Assembly (NCBI GenBank): GCA_905147135.1
Contig: LR990050.1
Span: forward strand, 8,492,001 to 8,556,000
Length of the DNA stretch: 64,000 bases
DNA from: Blastobasis lacticolella
Lineage: Eukaryota; Arthropoda; Insecta; Lepidoptera; Blastobasidae
Direction of reading: 5' to 3'
Below are positions 1 through 12,660 of the stretch, in pieces. The notes beneath the pieces were generated by a model. It was not told where the DNA came from. It ran no database searches and saw only the letters and a program-made list of their open reading frames with translations. Made by a program: the position numbers and the translations under genes. How positions within the stretch are numbered: position 1 is the first letter of the stretch; every line of letters starts with the position of its first letter.

Positions 1-1105
1 GTAACGTTGTATTGGATAATATTGTTAACAATAGTTCTCAACCATTTTAGAGGTTGTAATAAAATATTACAAACAAAACAAACATCGATTTGACTGACCC
101 AATTCGTTTCATGGACACTAGGATCAAGAATGGACGCAATACAAATATGAAAGGTATGTATTAAAATTCATATCGTTGAACCTTTTGGTAAAAAATTACC
201 AAAATTGTAGGAGCGCCATCTATTGATGCTTTCTAAAACCTATTGACAATACCTACTGGAAAACTCCTCATTTCGACGTCAACGCAAACGCGATAGTAAA
301 GTAAAATCGAAGCAAAACTTACACTCAGCCCTTTGGTGATCTGATCTATTATGCCACCCCCGCCAGTCACGGGAAGGAGAGGCCGGCCCAAGAAGCGATA
401 GCTAGACTTAAGTTGAGTTGAACTTGTGAACATGACGCATGCAACTGCGTCGAAATATCGAAGTAAAATAATACTAACCGAGGTAACAAACCCAATAACA
501 TGTGTAGTGAAAGTGAGGTGTGTGTGGTGACCCACTACACCGGCACGAACAGTGAGCCACGGGTCCACGGTGTTCAACCTCAAAATTCTGATTTTCTAAA
601 TTATTTTACCTTAAATATCCAAAAAAATCAGCAAGGAACCGGTTATTTTTTAGAGTGACTTGAACAAATAATACGGGTAGGCAGTATCAGGCTACTGCCG
701 TCAGTCTTCGTAAATAGGTACATGAATTTCCTACCCGGCGCGTCATCATTCGCGTGGTTTCAATTTAATGAGCTCTACCTCTATCTATCCCACTCCTACA
801 CGTACACTACCCTACCCCATCCGTGCCCTAACCGTACTCTACCCGTACCCAAACCCCCTCAATCCACTAAAATCCACTGCTAGGCTCCACCAGTGGATCA
901 AGTCCCTACCCTTTTCTATCTAGATTTTTACATATAACCCCTACCCTACCAAACCACCACTGTCGGTAGATGCCTAAAATAGATCTCAAGAACTCCAGTG
1001 TAGCTAGTTGATTCTTTATTTTATACAACTTTAAAAGATTACATTAATGACTGAAATTAGAAAACAGGTCAAGTTATGTTGTTAATTGATTTATGTTGAT
1101 TTATA
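1..1105. other. Intergenic, no gene seen
   Basis: No coding exon recognised. From about 780 to 960 the sequence is rich in CTACCC/CCTACC steps, a degenerate simple repeat on the opposite strand to the GGTAGG array near 41.2 kb. The open frame across 233-583 (minus) has no recognisable domain. Confidence 0.4.
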
Positions 1106-1124
1106 GTCTTCACAGTTATTTTGG

Positions 1125-1268
1125 GCATCATCATCATCATCTTGGCGTTATGTCCCGGTTGCGCCCCCCCGCAGTACGCGAGGGCCCAAGGTCCGCCTTC
1201 CTGCTATTCTTGGCCCACCTCGCTCGGTCTTCAGCATCCCTAGTGGTGAGCTTATTGGCACGCATATC
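1125..1268 (-). mobile_element. LINE 3'-end fragment with target-site duplication
   Basis: Read on the minus strand it encodes a LINE-like C-terminus (RARWAKNSRKADLGPSR, then GRNRDI) and ends in a GAT-triplet tail. It is flanked by a perfect 19-bp direct repeat (gtcttcacagttattttgg) at 1106-1124 and 1269-1287, the mark of target-primed insertion. Related copies lie near 7.1, 18.5, 24.9, 42.4, 44.4 and 51.1 kb. Confidence 0.75.
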
Positions 1269-1539
1269 GTCTTCACAGTTATTTTGGTAAATAAAACTAA
1301 TTGCTTACACATTTATAAAGAGTGTACTATTCTCTAACCTCTCTACTATGCTAATAACTACAAACAGGATTAATTAATAATAGTTTGGAGGTCTTGAGTA
1401 GTAGGATTAGTTAAACTCCGTAGACAAGTGTGGAATGGATGTATTTACAGAAAATGTTCCTAACTATATTTACAAATACGTACTACCTAAACTTGTGTGA
1501 TAGATCTAGTAAAAAGCTATTTGCATTGACCAATGGGAA

Positions 1540-1790
1540 AGCCCGCCGCGAGATAGCTTCCCCCACCACGCCGCGCGCCGGTGTGGTGCCGCTATAAATA
1601 AGAGGCGCAGAGCGGCGGACGCCCATTTGGCCGGCGCATCGAGGGACAGCACATCGGAGGAAGCTCGGCGCGCACGGTGGCGACTACAGCGGCGGCGAAC
1701 TCCGGTGGTCTTCTGAAGCTGCGCTGGGGCTCCGTGGCGTGAAGAATAATCGAAGACAAGTCGTTCTTTTCAGAACGCAATCCTGAGTTT
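1540..1790 (+). promoter_or_regulatory. GC-rich block with TATA box, possible solo LTR or orphan promoter
   Basis: CTATAAATAAGAGG at about 1591-1604 lies in a GC-rich, CpG-rich patch that stands out from its surroundings. No coding exon was found downstream on the plus strand. A solo LTR is possible, but I could not define terminal repeats. Confidence 0.25.
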
Positions 1791-3161
1791 CATGACAATA
1801 CGCTCTCTGTGGCTAAATACGCATTCGTTCTATTTATTATAGAACACGAGTTTCACGACTTTTATACGAATACAATCGGTAGCCACAATAGTGATCTCAT
1901 TCGTTGGTATCGGTGTGTACTCTCCGGTTCGCTGTAGACCCCCAGTAGCCGTATTCACAATTATTCGAAACCGTTTCCGAACGATTCGACACGAAATTCG
2001 TGAGCGGCGACCCCGTGTCGATCGATTCGAAAACTATTATTCAGAATACCGATAGATTCCACGGAATCTATATCAAAATTTCATCAAATTTAACTGAAAC
2101 CACATTTTCCTAAGAACTTTTGCGGGGTCCTTTGTCAATTCCGTATCCGATTCCGATTTCCGAGCCATTGTGAATACGGTTACAGGTTCAATGAGTCCCA
2201 CGAGGTGGACACAATAAGTCATTTACTATATTTTAAAAAATCTGCATTAACATTTTTTCTCTAACTCTTTTTGTATTAAGTTTTATACAAAGTGAGAGTT
2301 AGATATATTACGCAATGACGTGACCAAAAAACATTTCATTAAGTATATTGAAAATCTTATGAGTTATAATCGTTTAACTTTTTTGACACCTCTGTTCGAC
2401 ACCTCACCGCTTTTAAGTCCCAAGATGCAGGCGCGGATCCAGTGGGGGGCAATGGGTGCAATTGTCCCCCCCTTGAACCCTAACTCTGACGCACAATCGC
2501 CCACGGTTTAGATTTTTGTGTGTCAAAAATTTCGAGCTTGCGTCTCTCACTTATTCATTTACTTCAATTTTTTCATACTATTTACAAATCTTTCAAACCC
2601 TAAAATTTCGAGCTCGCTGCGCGCGCTCAAATATTCATTTTAACAATTACCCCAGCTTTTAAAAATAATTATGTTAAAAGTTTCGTGCGCGCTCCGATTT
2701 CTCATTTGCTAGCCGGCTGAGAAGCTTTTTTTTATTGGATAATGCATTTTATTTCGTAAATGATAGAAATATAACATTGAAAATTAATTGTAACTTACTT
2801 TTGATATTTAAATTTGACATTAATTTGCTATTATTCATTTAATCTATTCATTAACATGTTCTTCTAATTTATATTTTTATTTCATTTACATTAAATATTA
2901 TATTTGGCATTTCCTATACCAATTGAAAAATTACCTATGGTAATATTTTGTTTATTATTGACATTTTATTTTATATTTTTGTATTTGACATTGACATTAC
3001 CGATTACCTACCACTGTGTAATTTTGTATAGTGTTTTATTATATTCTCATGTCTATATTATTATTTTTCCTACTATTAAGACCAACTTTTAAGACCCAAA
3101 ATATAAAAAGGTTTCGAGCTCGCTTCGCTCGTTCATTCATAGGTTTCAGTTACTTTACTTA

Positions 3162-3390
3162 CAGGTCGCGCGGTGGTTTAAGATCGCTCGGCAAAAGTAG
3201 AAGGGGCATGCGCAGTATTCAATTCTTAGGTCTATTCGGTGTGACGAGGAGAGAGGGGGGCGGGTATGCGCCGACGGGACACGTTATTGGTGGATCCCGC
3301 GTTGCGTTCCCGCGTCCCGGGAACGCCGAACACATGCGCCGATTGCCCCCACTAGTTTTGCCGAGCGATCTTAAACCACCGCGCGACCTG
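3162..3390. mobile_element. 229-bp TIR element flanked by TA
   Basis: Ends are inverted repeats starting CAGGTCGCGCGGTGGTTTAA, perfect for about 35 bp and imperfect for some 15 more. The element is flanked by TA on both sides (3160-3161, 3391-3392). A TA target and CAGG ends fit a Tc1/mariner-type non-autonomous element, but the superfamily is inferred. The open frames across it are not genes. Confidence 0.75.
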
Positions 3391-4236
3391 TACCTTGCGC
3401 CAAGCTCGTTGCGTTCGCTCATTCATTGATTTCTCTAAGTTACTTTTGTAAAGATTACCCCTTGCTGTTAAGACCCAAATGGTCAAAACTTTCGGGCTCG
3501 CTTCGCTCGCTCATTCATTCTATATCACCTCAGGCTTTTATAACCCAAAATTAGCTTGCTCATTCATAGGTTTCAGATACTTTTCTTATCATTCACTTAG
3601 CTCGTTGCGGTCACTCATTCATTGATTTCCTTCAATTACTATTGTAAAGATCACCCATTGCTGTTAAGACCAAAAATGTCCAAAATTACGAGCTCGCTCC
3701 GCTCGCTTATTCATTCAATAATAACCTGAGGTTTTTAGGTATACCTAACCTATAATGTCACAAATTTCAAGTTTGATCCGCTCGCTCTTTCTTTGATTTA
3801 TAACCCCAACGTTTAAGACCTGTAACGAAAAAACTGTCGAGCCCGCTCCGGTGGCTCATTCATTGATCATTCCAGCTTTTATGACCCAAAATGTAAAAAA
3901 ATTCTTGCTCACTCCGCTCGCTCATACATTCACTGTTCTCCCCCAGGTTGTTAAACCCAAAATTTCTGAGCTCTCTCCGCTCGCTCATTCATTTATTGGT
4001 CACCTTATTAAAAAGGCCCAATTTTTGCTCGCTCATGATTGATACCTATAATTTTGTGTTTTGCCCCCTCCCCCCTCAACCAAATCCTGGATCCGCGCCT
4101 GCCAAGATGTCACACATTTCAAGCTCGCTTTGCTCGCTCATTCATAGGTTTTAGTTACTTTTCTTACCATTTACCAAGCTCGTTACGTTCGCTCATTCAT
4201 TGATTTCCATATGTATTGTGAACCTACGTACCGGAA

Positions 4237-4384
4237 GATGCAGCGTGGGTAGGCCTCCTACAAGGTGGACCGACGACCTGGTAAGGATCGCAGGTACCAG
4301 CTGGAAGCGGGAAGCACAGGACCGGCCTTTGTGGAGATCTCTGGGGGAGGCCTATGCCCAGCAGTGGGCGTCTTCTGGCTGATA
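4237..4384 (+). mobile_element. 5'-truncated LINE, ORF2 C-terminus
   Basis: Encodes GRPPTRWTDDLVRIAGTSWK and WRSLGEAYAQQWASSG-stop, a very common lepidopteran LINE C-terminus, followed by a TGATGATAATGA tail. Only the last ~50 codons remain, inserted in the box array. Confidence 0.85.
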
Positions 4385-4751
4385 TGATGATAATGACTAT
4401 TGTGGAGATCACCCATTCCTTTTAAAACCCAAAATGTCTAAAATTGCGATTTCATTCATTCAATGATCTCCTCAGGATTTAATAACCCAAAATGTTACAT
4501 ATTAAGGTTTGCTCCGCTCGCTCATTAATTCATTTATCAACCCAGCTTTAAAACCTCAAACGTCAAAAATGACGAGATCTCTCCGGGCTTTCATTCATTC
4601 ACCCCACCTTCCAAGACCCAACATGTAAAAAAATTCGAACATTTATTGTTTACCCCAGATTTAAAAACCAATTTCATTTTTCCGCACATTTTCGCATTAC
4701 CGCACTAAAACGGCCAATTTTTTTTTAACTCGCGTTCGCTCCCGCTTCGGT

Positions 4752-6550
4752 TTAGATTAGCAGGTCGGCAGTTTCGCCGGCCCAAAGATGGGAACAATAC
4801 TCCATATGTGGCCGTACCTGTGCCTTATACAGCAACAGACGCTGCCCTTGGGTGAAGTATCGCTTGGAATGGTTAAGCACTGCAAGCTTTTTCGAGGCTA
4901 GATTAGCCTTATCTTCCAGGTTAACACGCACACTAAGGTTCAACATGGAGTTCTTCAAGAAAGGGGTGAAAAGGTTTTTACGGGGTCGGCAAAACGTGGG
5001 TGAAGCCCCTAGTATTCCAAACGTCCATAGGCTGCGGTGACTGCTGACCATCAGGTAGGCCGTAAGCTTGTTTGGGCTCTAGGCGGTAGTAAAAAAAACC
5101 TTCCAGGTGACTCCGGAACCGCACGCTATCCAATATGCCTATAAAAGGATTCCCATACTTTCTGAGGTAGAAAGGAGTCCCTTGGCACAGCGGCACCATG
5201 ACAAAAGTATCCTTGTTGGCGGAAAGTGCGCTGGCCTGAGTCTCCAAGGAGTTAAATTCGACCAGGTTTAGTCTACCTCAGTAACTTGCTCTAAGGAGTA
5301 TTCAATGTTTGACACAAGCCTTATTCGGCTTGCTGAAATCTCGAGGGACATTCGCTCGGCTAGTATAACGAGCATCTGTCATCTGCATATAAATGAATAC
5401 GGGAAAAATCGATATGCAGAAGAAACAGCGTGAGATAGCACTAAACCTTGGGGTACTTCAGCATTGATAGACTTACTATCGGAGCAACATCCGTCGACAA
5501 CGACTTCGTTGTGCCGTCCAAACAGAAAGCTGGATACCCAATTGCAGTACGATAGCCCCTCGGGGATATCGTACTTCGGGAGTTTTGAAAGCAGTGCCCT
5601 GTGCCAAACCTGATCAAATGCCTTGGCTATATCATGACTGACAGTCAGAGCTTCCCCCTTGCTCTCGACAGCCACACCGGTGTGTTGGGTACATAAGAAG
5701 GTCACCAGGTGAGCGATCTTAACGAAAGCCATACGATCACTAATCAGCTGGTGATCCTCGAGGTATCCAAAGAGCTGGATATTGATCCCCATCATCTAAG
5801 AGAGCAATTAGGTTACCGTTATAGGCCTGTAATTTGATGGGTCTGAGTTAGGTATCACCCTTCTTGGGTATCAGATACGTGTGTTAGCTTCCACGAAGAC
5901 GGCACCGTTCCAGAGTTATAGGAAAGCTCGAATAGGTGCATTAACATGGGAGACAACACCGGAGGACATTTTTTAAAACAACAGTCGGGATGCTATCATA
6001 CATCGGGACATCGAATGGTTTTGGATGAAACGAATCTCAGGCATGGTGCCTAATAGTAGGCGAAATACTAGACGGTGGTGCAACTCCCCCATCATCCCGA
6101 GTTGAGTTACGGGCAAAGAGATTACCTAAGAGATTGGCTTTCTCCTTTGCCCTGTGGGCCAATTGGTCATTCGGCTTGCGCAAAGTTGGTCTGACATAAG
6201 TTCCCCTCATACTTGGACAGCCTTAGAGTGAGACCAAAACGCATGGCTCCTTCTTTTTCTCTTGTTAGCGTGTCGACTCGTGGCGGGTTAAATTTGCGAG
6301 GACCGCCATGGATACAGCGTTATCTGTAGCCGAGTACAAATCCTCGCGCGTGCAGTTTTTTCGGACACGCAGGACATACCAGTAAGTGTGCCCAGGCAAA
6401 CCATCTCCGAGGTGTAGCCCCACCAACACATGTTTTCCTTGCTTCGACTCCGACTTGGGCCCGGAGTCTGTTCAGAGATTTCCATGTCTGCCAAGGCAGG
6501 TCATGTCCAGGCGGGACTCAGTAAGCGGGATGGACGTCGCTCCTTGAGAG
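4752..6550 (-). mobile_element. Degenerate Jockey-like LINE (reverse transcriptase)
   Basis: Minus-strand pieces match non-LTR reverse transcriptase: AKEKANLLGNLFARNSTRDD near 6.1 kb, YLEDHQLISDR near 5.75 kb, DIAKAFDQVWHRALLSKLPK (motif A) near 5.6 kb, EVPQGLVLS (motif B) near 5.45 kb and KRYFTQGQRLLLYKAQVRPH near 4.83 kb. Frameshifts and stops separate them, so it is dead. The catalytic YADD box is not in an open frame. A second LINE fragment interrupts it at 4922-5099. Confidence 0.85.
4922..5099 (+). mobile_element. Nested 5'-truncated LINE 3' end in opposite orientation
   Basis: Plus-strand LINE tail (NMEFFKKGVKRFLRG), 3' UTR and an A-run (about 5091-5098), flanked by the 9-bp repeat cttccaggt at 4913-4921 and 5100-5108. 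Removing it and one repeat restores the older LINE frame (SHLE + DKANLASKK), so it inserted into that element. Confidence 0.8.
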
Positions 6551-7090
6551 GTAGCTGACCAATTCCGTCGATGAATTTGAATTTTGCTTTGGCCTTTATA
6601 CTTTTTGTAAATATAATGCTGTGTCCTCGATACAGCATTATGACCTCAGCTACAGAGTTAGCACAGGTGCTGGTGTCATTTAAGGAAAAGCAAAGCTGTA
6701 TCCACGGGTACGAAGCGATGAATTTTCGCAATCCATTCCAGTCTGATGAACCATAGTGCCATAGCCTGCGTGACCCGCTACGGCGAGCCCGTTCGGGTAT
6801 AGCAAGAGGCGCCACAGAATGGACCAGGCAGTGGACAGACGTTCCGTGAAGAGCATCGACGGACACCCGAACACGGTCTGGGTGGATGGTCAGCAGAAGG
6901 TCTAACATAGAGGGATCACGGCCCGCAACTGGTAAGTAGGTGGGTTCTAATACCAGTTGCGTGAGATCATTGCCAGAGAAAATTCGTGAGCGGAACTCCC
7001 GGCAGGGTTGGCCTAATTATACTCTCGAGTTTGATCGGGATTTTAAGGTCAGAGTTTACTGCCTTAAGTGCCTTTTGGCCCAGCCATACT
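6551..7090. other. Intergenic, unclassified
   Basis: Between the LINE remnant and the next repeat. Several short frames are open, but none carries a recognisable motif. It may be more decayed LINE. Confidence 0.3.
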
Positions 7091-7348
7091 TCATCATCAT
7101 CATCTTGGCGTTAATGTCCTGGATGTGCTCTCGCGCAGGCGGGCCCGGGGTTTGCTTTGACCAAGATCCTGGATTTAGCAGATCCGATAATTACAGTGGA
7201 GCAACTGCCATCTGGCCTCCGTGACCCTATTACCACGGGAACCTGACCAGATTGGATCATGGTTACACATTCAGGCTGAATGTGCAGGTTTCATCACGAT
7301 GTTTCCCCTCATCTTAAGGGCGTCGGTCGGTTAGCATTCAACTAATGT
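7091..7348 (-). mobile_element. LINE-tail repeat, GAT-ended family
   Basis: Starts CATCATCATCATCTTGGCG on the plus strand and runs through TGACCAGATTGGATCATGG to GCATTCAACTAATGT. The same text recurs near 42.4 kb and, reversed, near 44.5 kb. Orientation is set by the GAT-triplet tail. Confidence 0.7.
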
Positions 7349-7854
7349 CCTGTACTTAGCCATGGCCATATTTATTTTATTTGAATATCTCTGATTGATT
7401 AGCCAATTAGGAAACATCAGAATTAAATTTCTCAAGTTACTCATGCTGAAGAAATACGGGATTTGACGATGGAGCTGATATCTGGAAGGCCGGTAATGCC
7501 TCTCGTGCTGCATGGATCCTAGCTGTAGAATTAGGGTAGGTACATGATAACTAATATACAATAGGTAAGTAATTAGGGTAGGTACGGATGTAAGCCAGCA
7601 TCATACTTTTTCTGTAGTGAAGCGTCGAAGCGGTGGTAGAGTAGTACCTACATAATATGTGATCTTTTTGTTAGAAACACGGGATGTAATCTCAGGCCCA
7701 TATGCCAATACGGGTCTGAGTGTGTATGTTTATAGTCACCTATGTATGTAATATAATGTTTGTATCTGCAGTTTTCAACTCAAAGTTCGGAACAAATTTA
7801 AAATGAAAACCATGACAGCTGAGTGGATTCTTTGTTAACCAATTTATAAAGTGT

Positions 7855-7920
7855 AGTTGATAAGCAAACATTTCACACAAAATATCTATATATTTTGTGT
7901 GAAATGTTTGCTTATCAACT
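7855..7920. repeat. Near-perfect palindrome, 31-bp arms
   Basis: Arms 7855-7885 and 7890-7920 are exact reverse complements around a 4-nt loop (ctat). Partial symmetry continues outward to about 7838 and 7935 (ccaatttat / ataaattgg). The text ataagcaaacatttc recurs near 16.96 kb, so it probably belongs to a repeat family. Confidence 0.9.
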
Positions 7921-8110
7921 ATAAATAAATTGGATATAGGTCCATTTATACTCATATATTATGAGAAGCTATTATGGAACCCTTTACTGCATGTGCCCCA
8001 TTACATCCTAGCCAGTTCTTTATATTAGTGTGTTCATAAAATAAAATGTCATAAAAATAAACATACTTTGTTGTTGGATGGAATATTTACTATTTCTCGT
8101 GTTCAAACTT

Positions 8111-8116
8111 TTTATT
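8111..8116 (-). terminator. Rbx1: Probable Rbx1 polyadenylation signal
   Basis: TTTATT on the plus strand reads AATAAA on the coding strand, about 190 nt past the stop codon. The spacing suits a short 3' UTR; no transcript evidence is available. Confidence 0.45.
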
Positions 8117-8305
8117 ACAAATAACTACAATTTTACAATATTCTGAAAGCCGTAAATTAATAATGAAAAATTTTGTATTTTGAGTTGGTTTATTAAAAAT
8201 TTAAGTAATGCAAAAATGACATTCTATGTCAAAATATCCTCAGGGTTAATAATAAGTATTTCATAATAGTTCAAGCAATACTGTCTGGGCATGTGCCATT
8301 TGCTA

Positions 8306-10189
<1,884 letters not shown>

Positions 10190-12474
10190 ATTTTTGTGGA
10201 ATACCCTGTTTTATTTAATAAAAATATTACTATACACAATTTTCTTTCAACGAAACGAAAAGAATCTCTCGCTCCATGAATGAAGGGAACGCAGCCGCGC
10301 TTGAGCTGTCAACGTCAACAATTTGGCTGTCATTGTCAATCAATAAAGTCGCTACTGTCAATCGTGGAACAAAGACAAGAAATTGTGCAGCCTTCTTTTT
10401 CATAGTCATTGTGTTTTTTCTTATGCTAGAATTGCACAAAATTACGCTGTGCGGTTTCGTAGAAATTATCCAACTCGGGCTCTTTAGGCCTGTGCCAGGC
10501 TGGGCGACAAACTACAGGGGACTGCTCAGTTGTCATTTTGGTCCACTCTTGCCCCTTGGGTCGTCTATGGAACCATCAAAGTGAAATTCATAGGTATCAG
10601 AACAGCCCGTGATTCCTGAGCCTCCTCCACAAAAACGGAAGGTTTATTTAGCCATATTATACCCTCTATATTCTTTCCTGGGATGTGGTAGGTGTCAAAG
10701 TGCGTCGATATTATATCGATGCAGTTTCAAGTTTTAACGGTCTCTTTTTCATTGAACCGGTACTTTTTCAGTGGCATTTTAAATTTTAGGTACAAAAATG
10801 CAGTGCCGAAATATCTAACGCATTCAGCAAGTTTTTAGAAAAGTTTTAACTGGCACACCGCTCACCGATTTGTTGAAAAAAGACTGTTGAAACCAATAGT
10901 AATAAGATCTGTGTACCTTACTACTATTTTAAAAATCATTCCGCAAACTGAGATCTAGACAGTAGTTTCTTCATGAAGTGGAATTCAATCGCGAATAACC
11001 GACAAAGCACCATTAAGTTTTCTTGACGTGGTCGACCGCCACTCAGCCGGTAAAATTCTGCAGCTGGTATTAGTCGAACTACTTATTTCTCAGAGCACTA
11101 ATCATGACATAGAATAAACGGTAAACTTAGCACCTCTCCCCGCGTTGCCAGGTTGTTAAGCCAGCAAGTAAGACTCTCGTCGATGAATGTTCAAATGAAT
11201 GAAGCTGATACTGAGGCGCCCCAGTCCAGAATTCTGGACTGCTATGGGGCCTAATTTGAACTTAATAGAGATGATGAAGGGAAGGTACCCGTCCTTCTAC
11301 TAGAGCAGAAAAAAAATTACCTTGAAGGTAGCTAACTTTCTAATCATATCGTTCGAATATTTGGTCCGCCCATCTCTTCGAACTTCGTCCTCTGTATCGA
11401 TTGGATGCCCTCGACTTTTCCCGTCAAAGTCATTGCAAATGATTACTAGGTCGACTTTCTACATACAGTTCCGATGATACTCGCTGTGTATTCACTAAGT
11501 TCAATTCCTTTAGAACCGAAAGTTAGTTGTAAGCTGTGCAAGGGATTTTAAGTAAGCAGCGCCAACACCACATTTCGAACGCGTCGACTCTTGCTTAATC
11601 CATGTCTCCGCTCCATAAAGTAATATGGAGAAAAACAGTGTGCGGAATCGTGAAAGCGTGTTGACCCAGACCATTTTATTATAGCTAGATGTATAAAGTC
11701 ACTCTATGAGCTAGGGTCATCTGACCCTACCGATAGTGCTGAAAGTATGAGCTTTTCAGCAATATGAGATAAAGTAATTTGTAATTTTTGCCATTTTATA
11801 GGCGCATTTTTTACACTATTTCAATGAAGTAATGAGTGCTCGTGGAGGGCCTTAAGTTTTTTTTTTCTATACAAATGTACTACTTTTTTTTTCTATACGA
11901 TACTGGTCCCTGCTGAGGCTATCGGCTATCTCAGTGGACAACTGAATTTGACATAAAAAAATCTGACACTACTCTAATTTGGTACTAATTTGGTAGACGC
12001 TATTGCCAGTTTTCAACTTAGATGACGTGGTGTAGAATTATCTAGTGTCAAATACAGTTGTCAACTAAGTTAGCCAATAGCCCCGCTGGTCTGAAATTCC
12101 CTGTTAAATTTTTTTTTCCAGGAATGCTGAGGAGCTTAGGAGTTGAACTAATATTGTGGATAATACTTTACGAATTTTTGCTTACACACGTTTGGGGACT
12201 CCGTATCATTGATATGGCAGATACAGTGGTAGCTACGCCCCTGGCTAAACGGCTAGCTTGTATTATACATGGATTTGCAGTGTTTTCGAAATTCTACTCG
12301 AAACGCCGACCACTGCGCTATAGTTAGGTAGGACAGGGACAGACGCTGTGTTAGCAGTTTCACATGCACACGGGTGACATCTCGGGGGACGGCTAGTACC
12401 TAAGAAGAGAAAGAAAGAAAAAAAAAGATAACATAAGTAAGTATAAAACACTATAATATGATATTTACAAAAAC
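10190..12474. other. Rbx1: Intergenic between Rbx1 start and otopetrin A stop
   Basis: The Rbx1 promoter must lie at its left end; I see no clear TATA box there. A LINE remnant sits at 11330-11660. The rest shows no gene. Confidence 0.5.
11330..11660 (-). mobile_element. LINE ORF2 C-terminal remnant
   Basis: On the minus strand LLYGAETWIKQESTRSK is followed by broken frames and, near the end, GKSRGHPIDTEDEVRRDGR. This is the usual order in LINE C-termini (YGAETW ... GKRSRGRP ... RWxDD). Stops show decay. Confidence 0.65.
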
Positions 12475-12660
12475 CTATGCAACATGGTGGGTTTTTAATT
12501 CTATATCGTCTAAATTTATGTCATTAATGTCTCTTTTCCGTTTGTATGAATTTTTCCAGATTTCATAGAAACACACTGTGGCTTGAAACCTGTAGCAGAC
12601 AAGGAGTGGCACGGATACGTGTGTAATTAGAGTCCAGGCCCAAACACCGTAAAACTCCAT
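12475..12660 (-). CDS. OtopL: Otopetrin A exon 10 (last segment, stop)
   Basis: Encodes MEFYGVWAWTLITHVSVPLL, CYRFQATVCFYEIWKN and a charged C-terminal tail ending THHVA, with stop TAG at 12475-12477. It aligns closely with the last exon of copy B. Confidence 0.94.
   Translation of the reverse strand: MEFYGVWAWTLITHVSVPLLVCYRFQATVCFYEIWKNSYKRKRDINDINLDDIELKTHHVA

Larger units (their letters stand above)
2520..4740. repeat. Degenerate array of a 'GCTCGCTCCGCTCGCTCATTCATT' type box
   Basis: At least a dozen copies of an AGCTCG-CTCCGCTCGCT-CATTCATT box recur every 70-110 bp. They are separated by variable text, often like TTAAGACCCAAAATGTCAAAA and ACCCCAGCTTTTAA. Copies sit for example near 3118, 3405, 3500, 3690, 3910, 3970, 4125, 4180 and 4510. 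Other elements are inserted in the array (3162-3390, 4237-4384). Unit boundaries are too diverged to fix by eye. Confidence 0.7.

Noticed and set aside
233..583. 116-codon minus-strand frame
   Set aside because: No domain or splice partner; composition like intergenic DNA.
3031..3429. 132-codon plus-strand frame with a mirror-like frame on the minus strand
   Set aside because: Lies across the 229-bp inverted-repeat element and the box array; the similar peptides on both strands are due to the TIRs.
2520..4740. CRISPR-like array
   Set aside because: Units are diverged, spacing is uneven and the genome is eukaryotic.
7855..7920. microRNA precursor
   Set aside because: The arms are perfectly complementary, unlike typical animal precursors, and part of the arm recurs near 16.96 kb, which points to a repeat; kept only as a palindrome.
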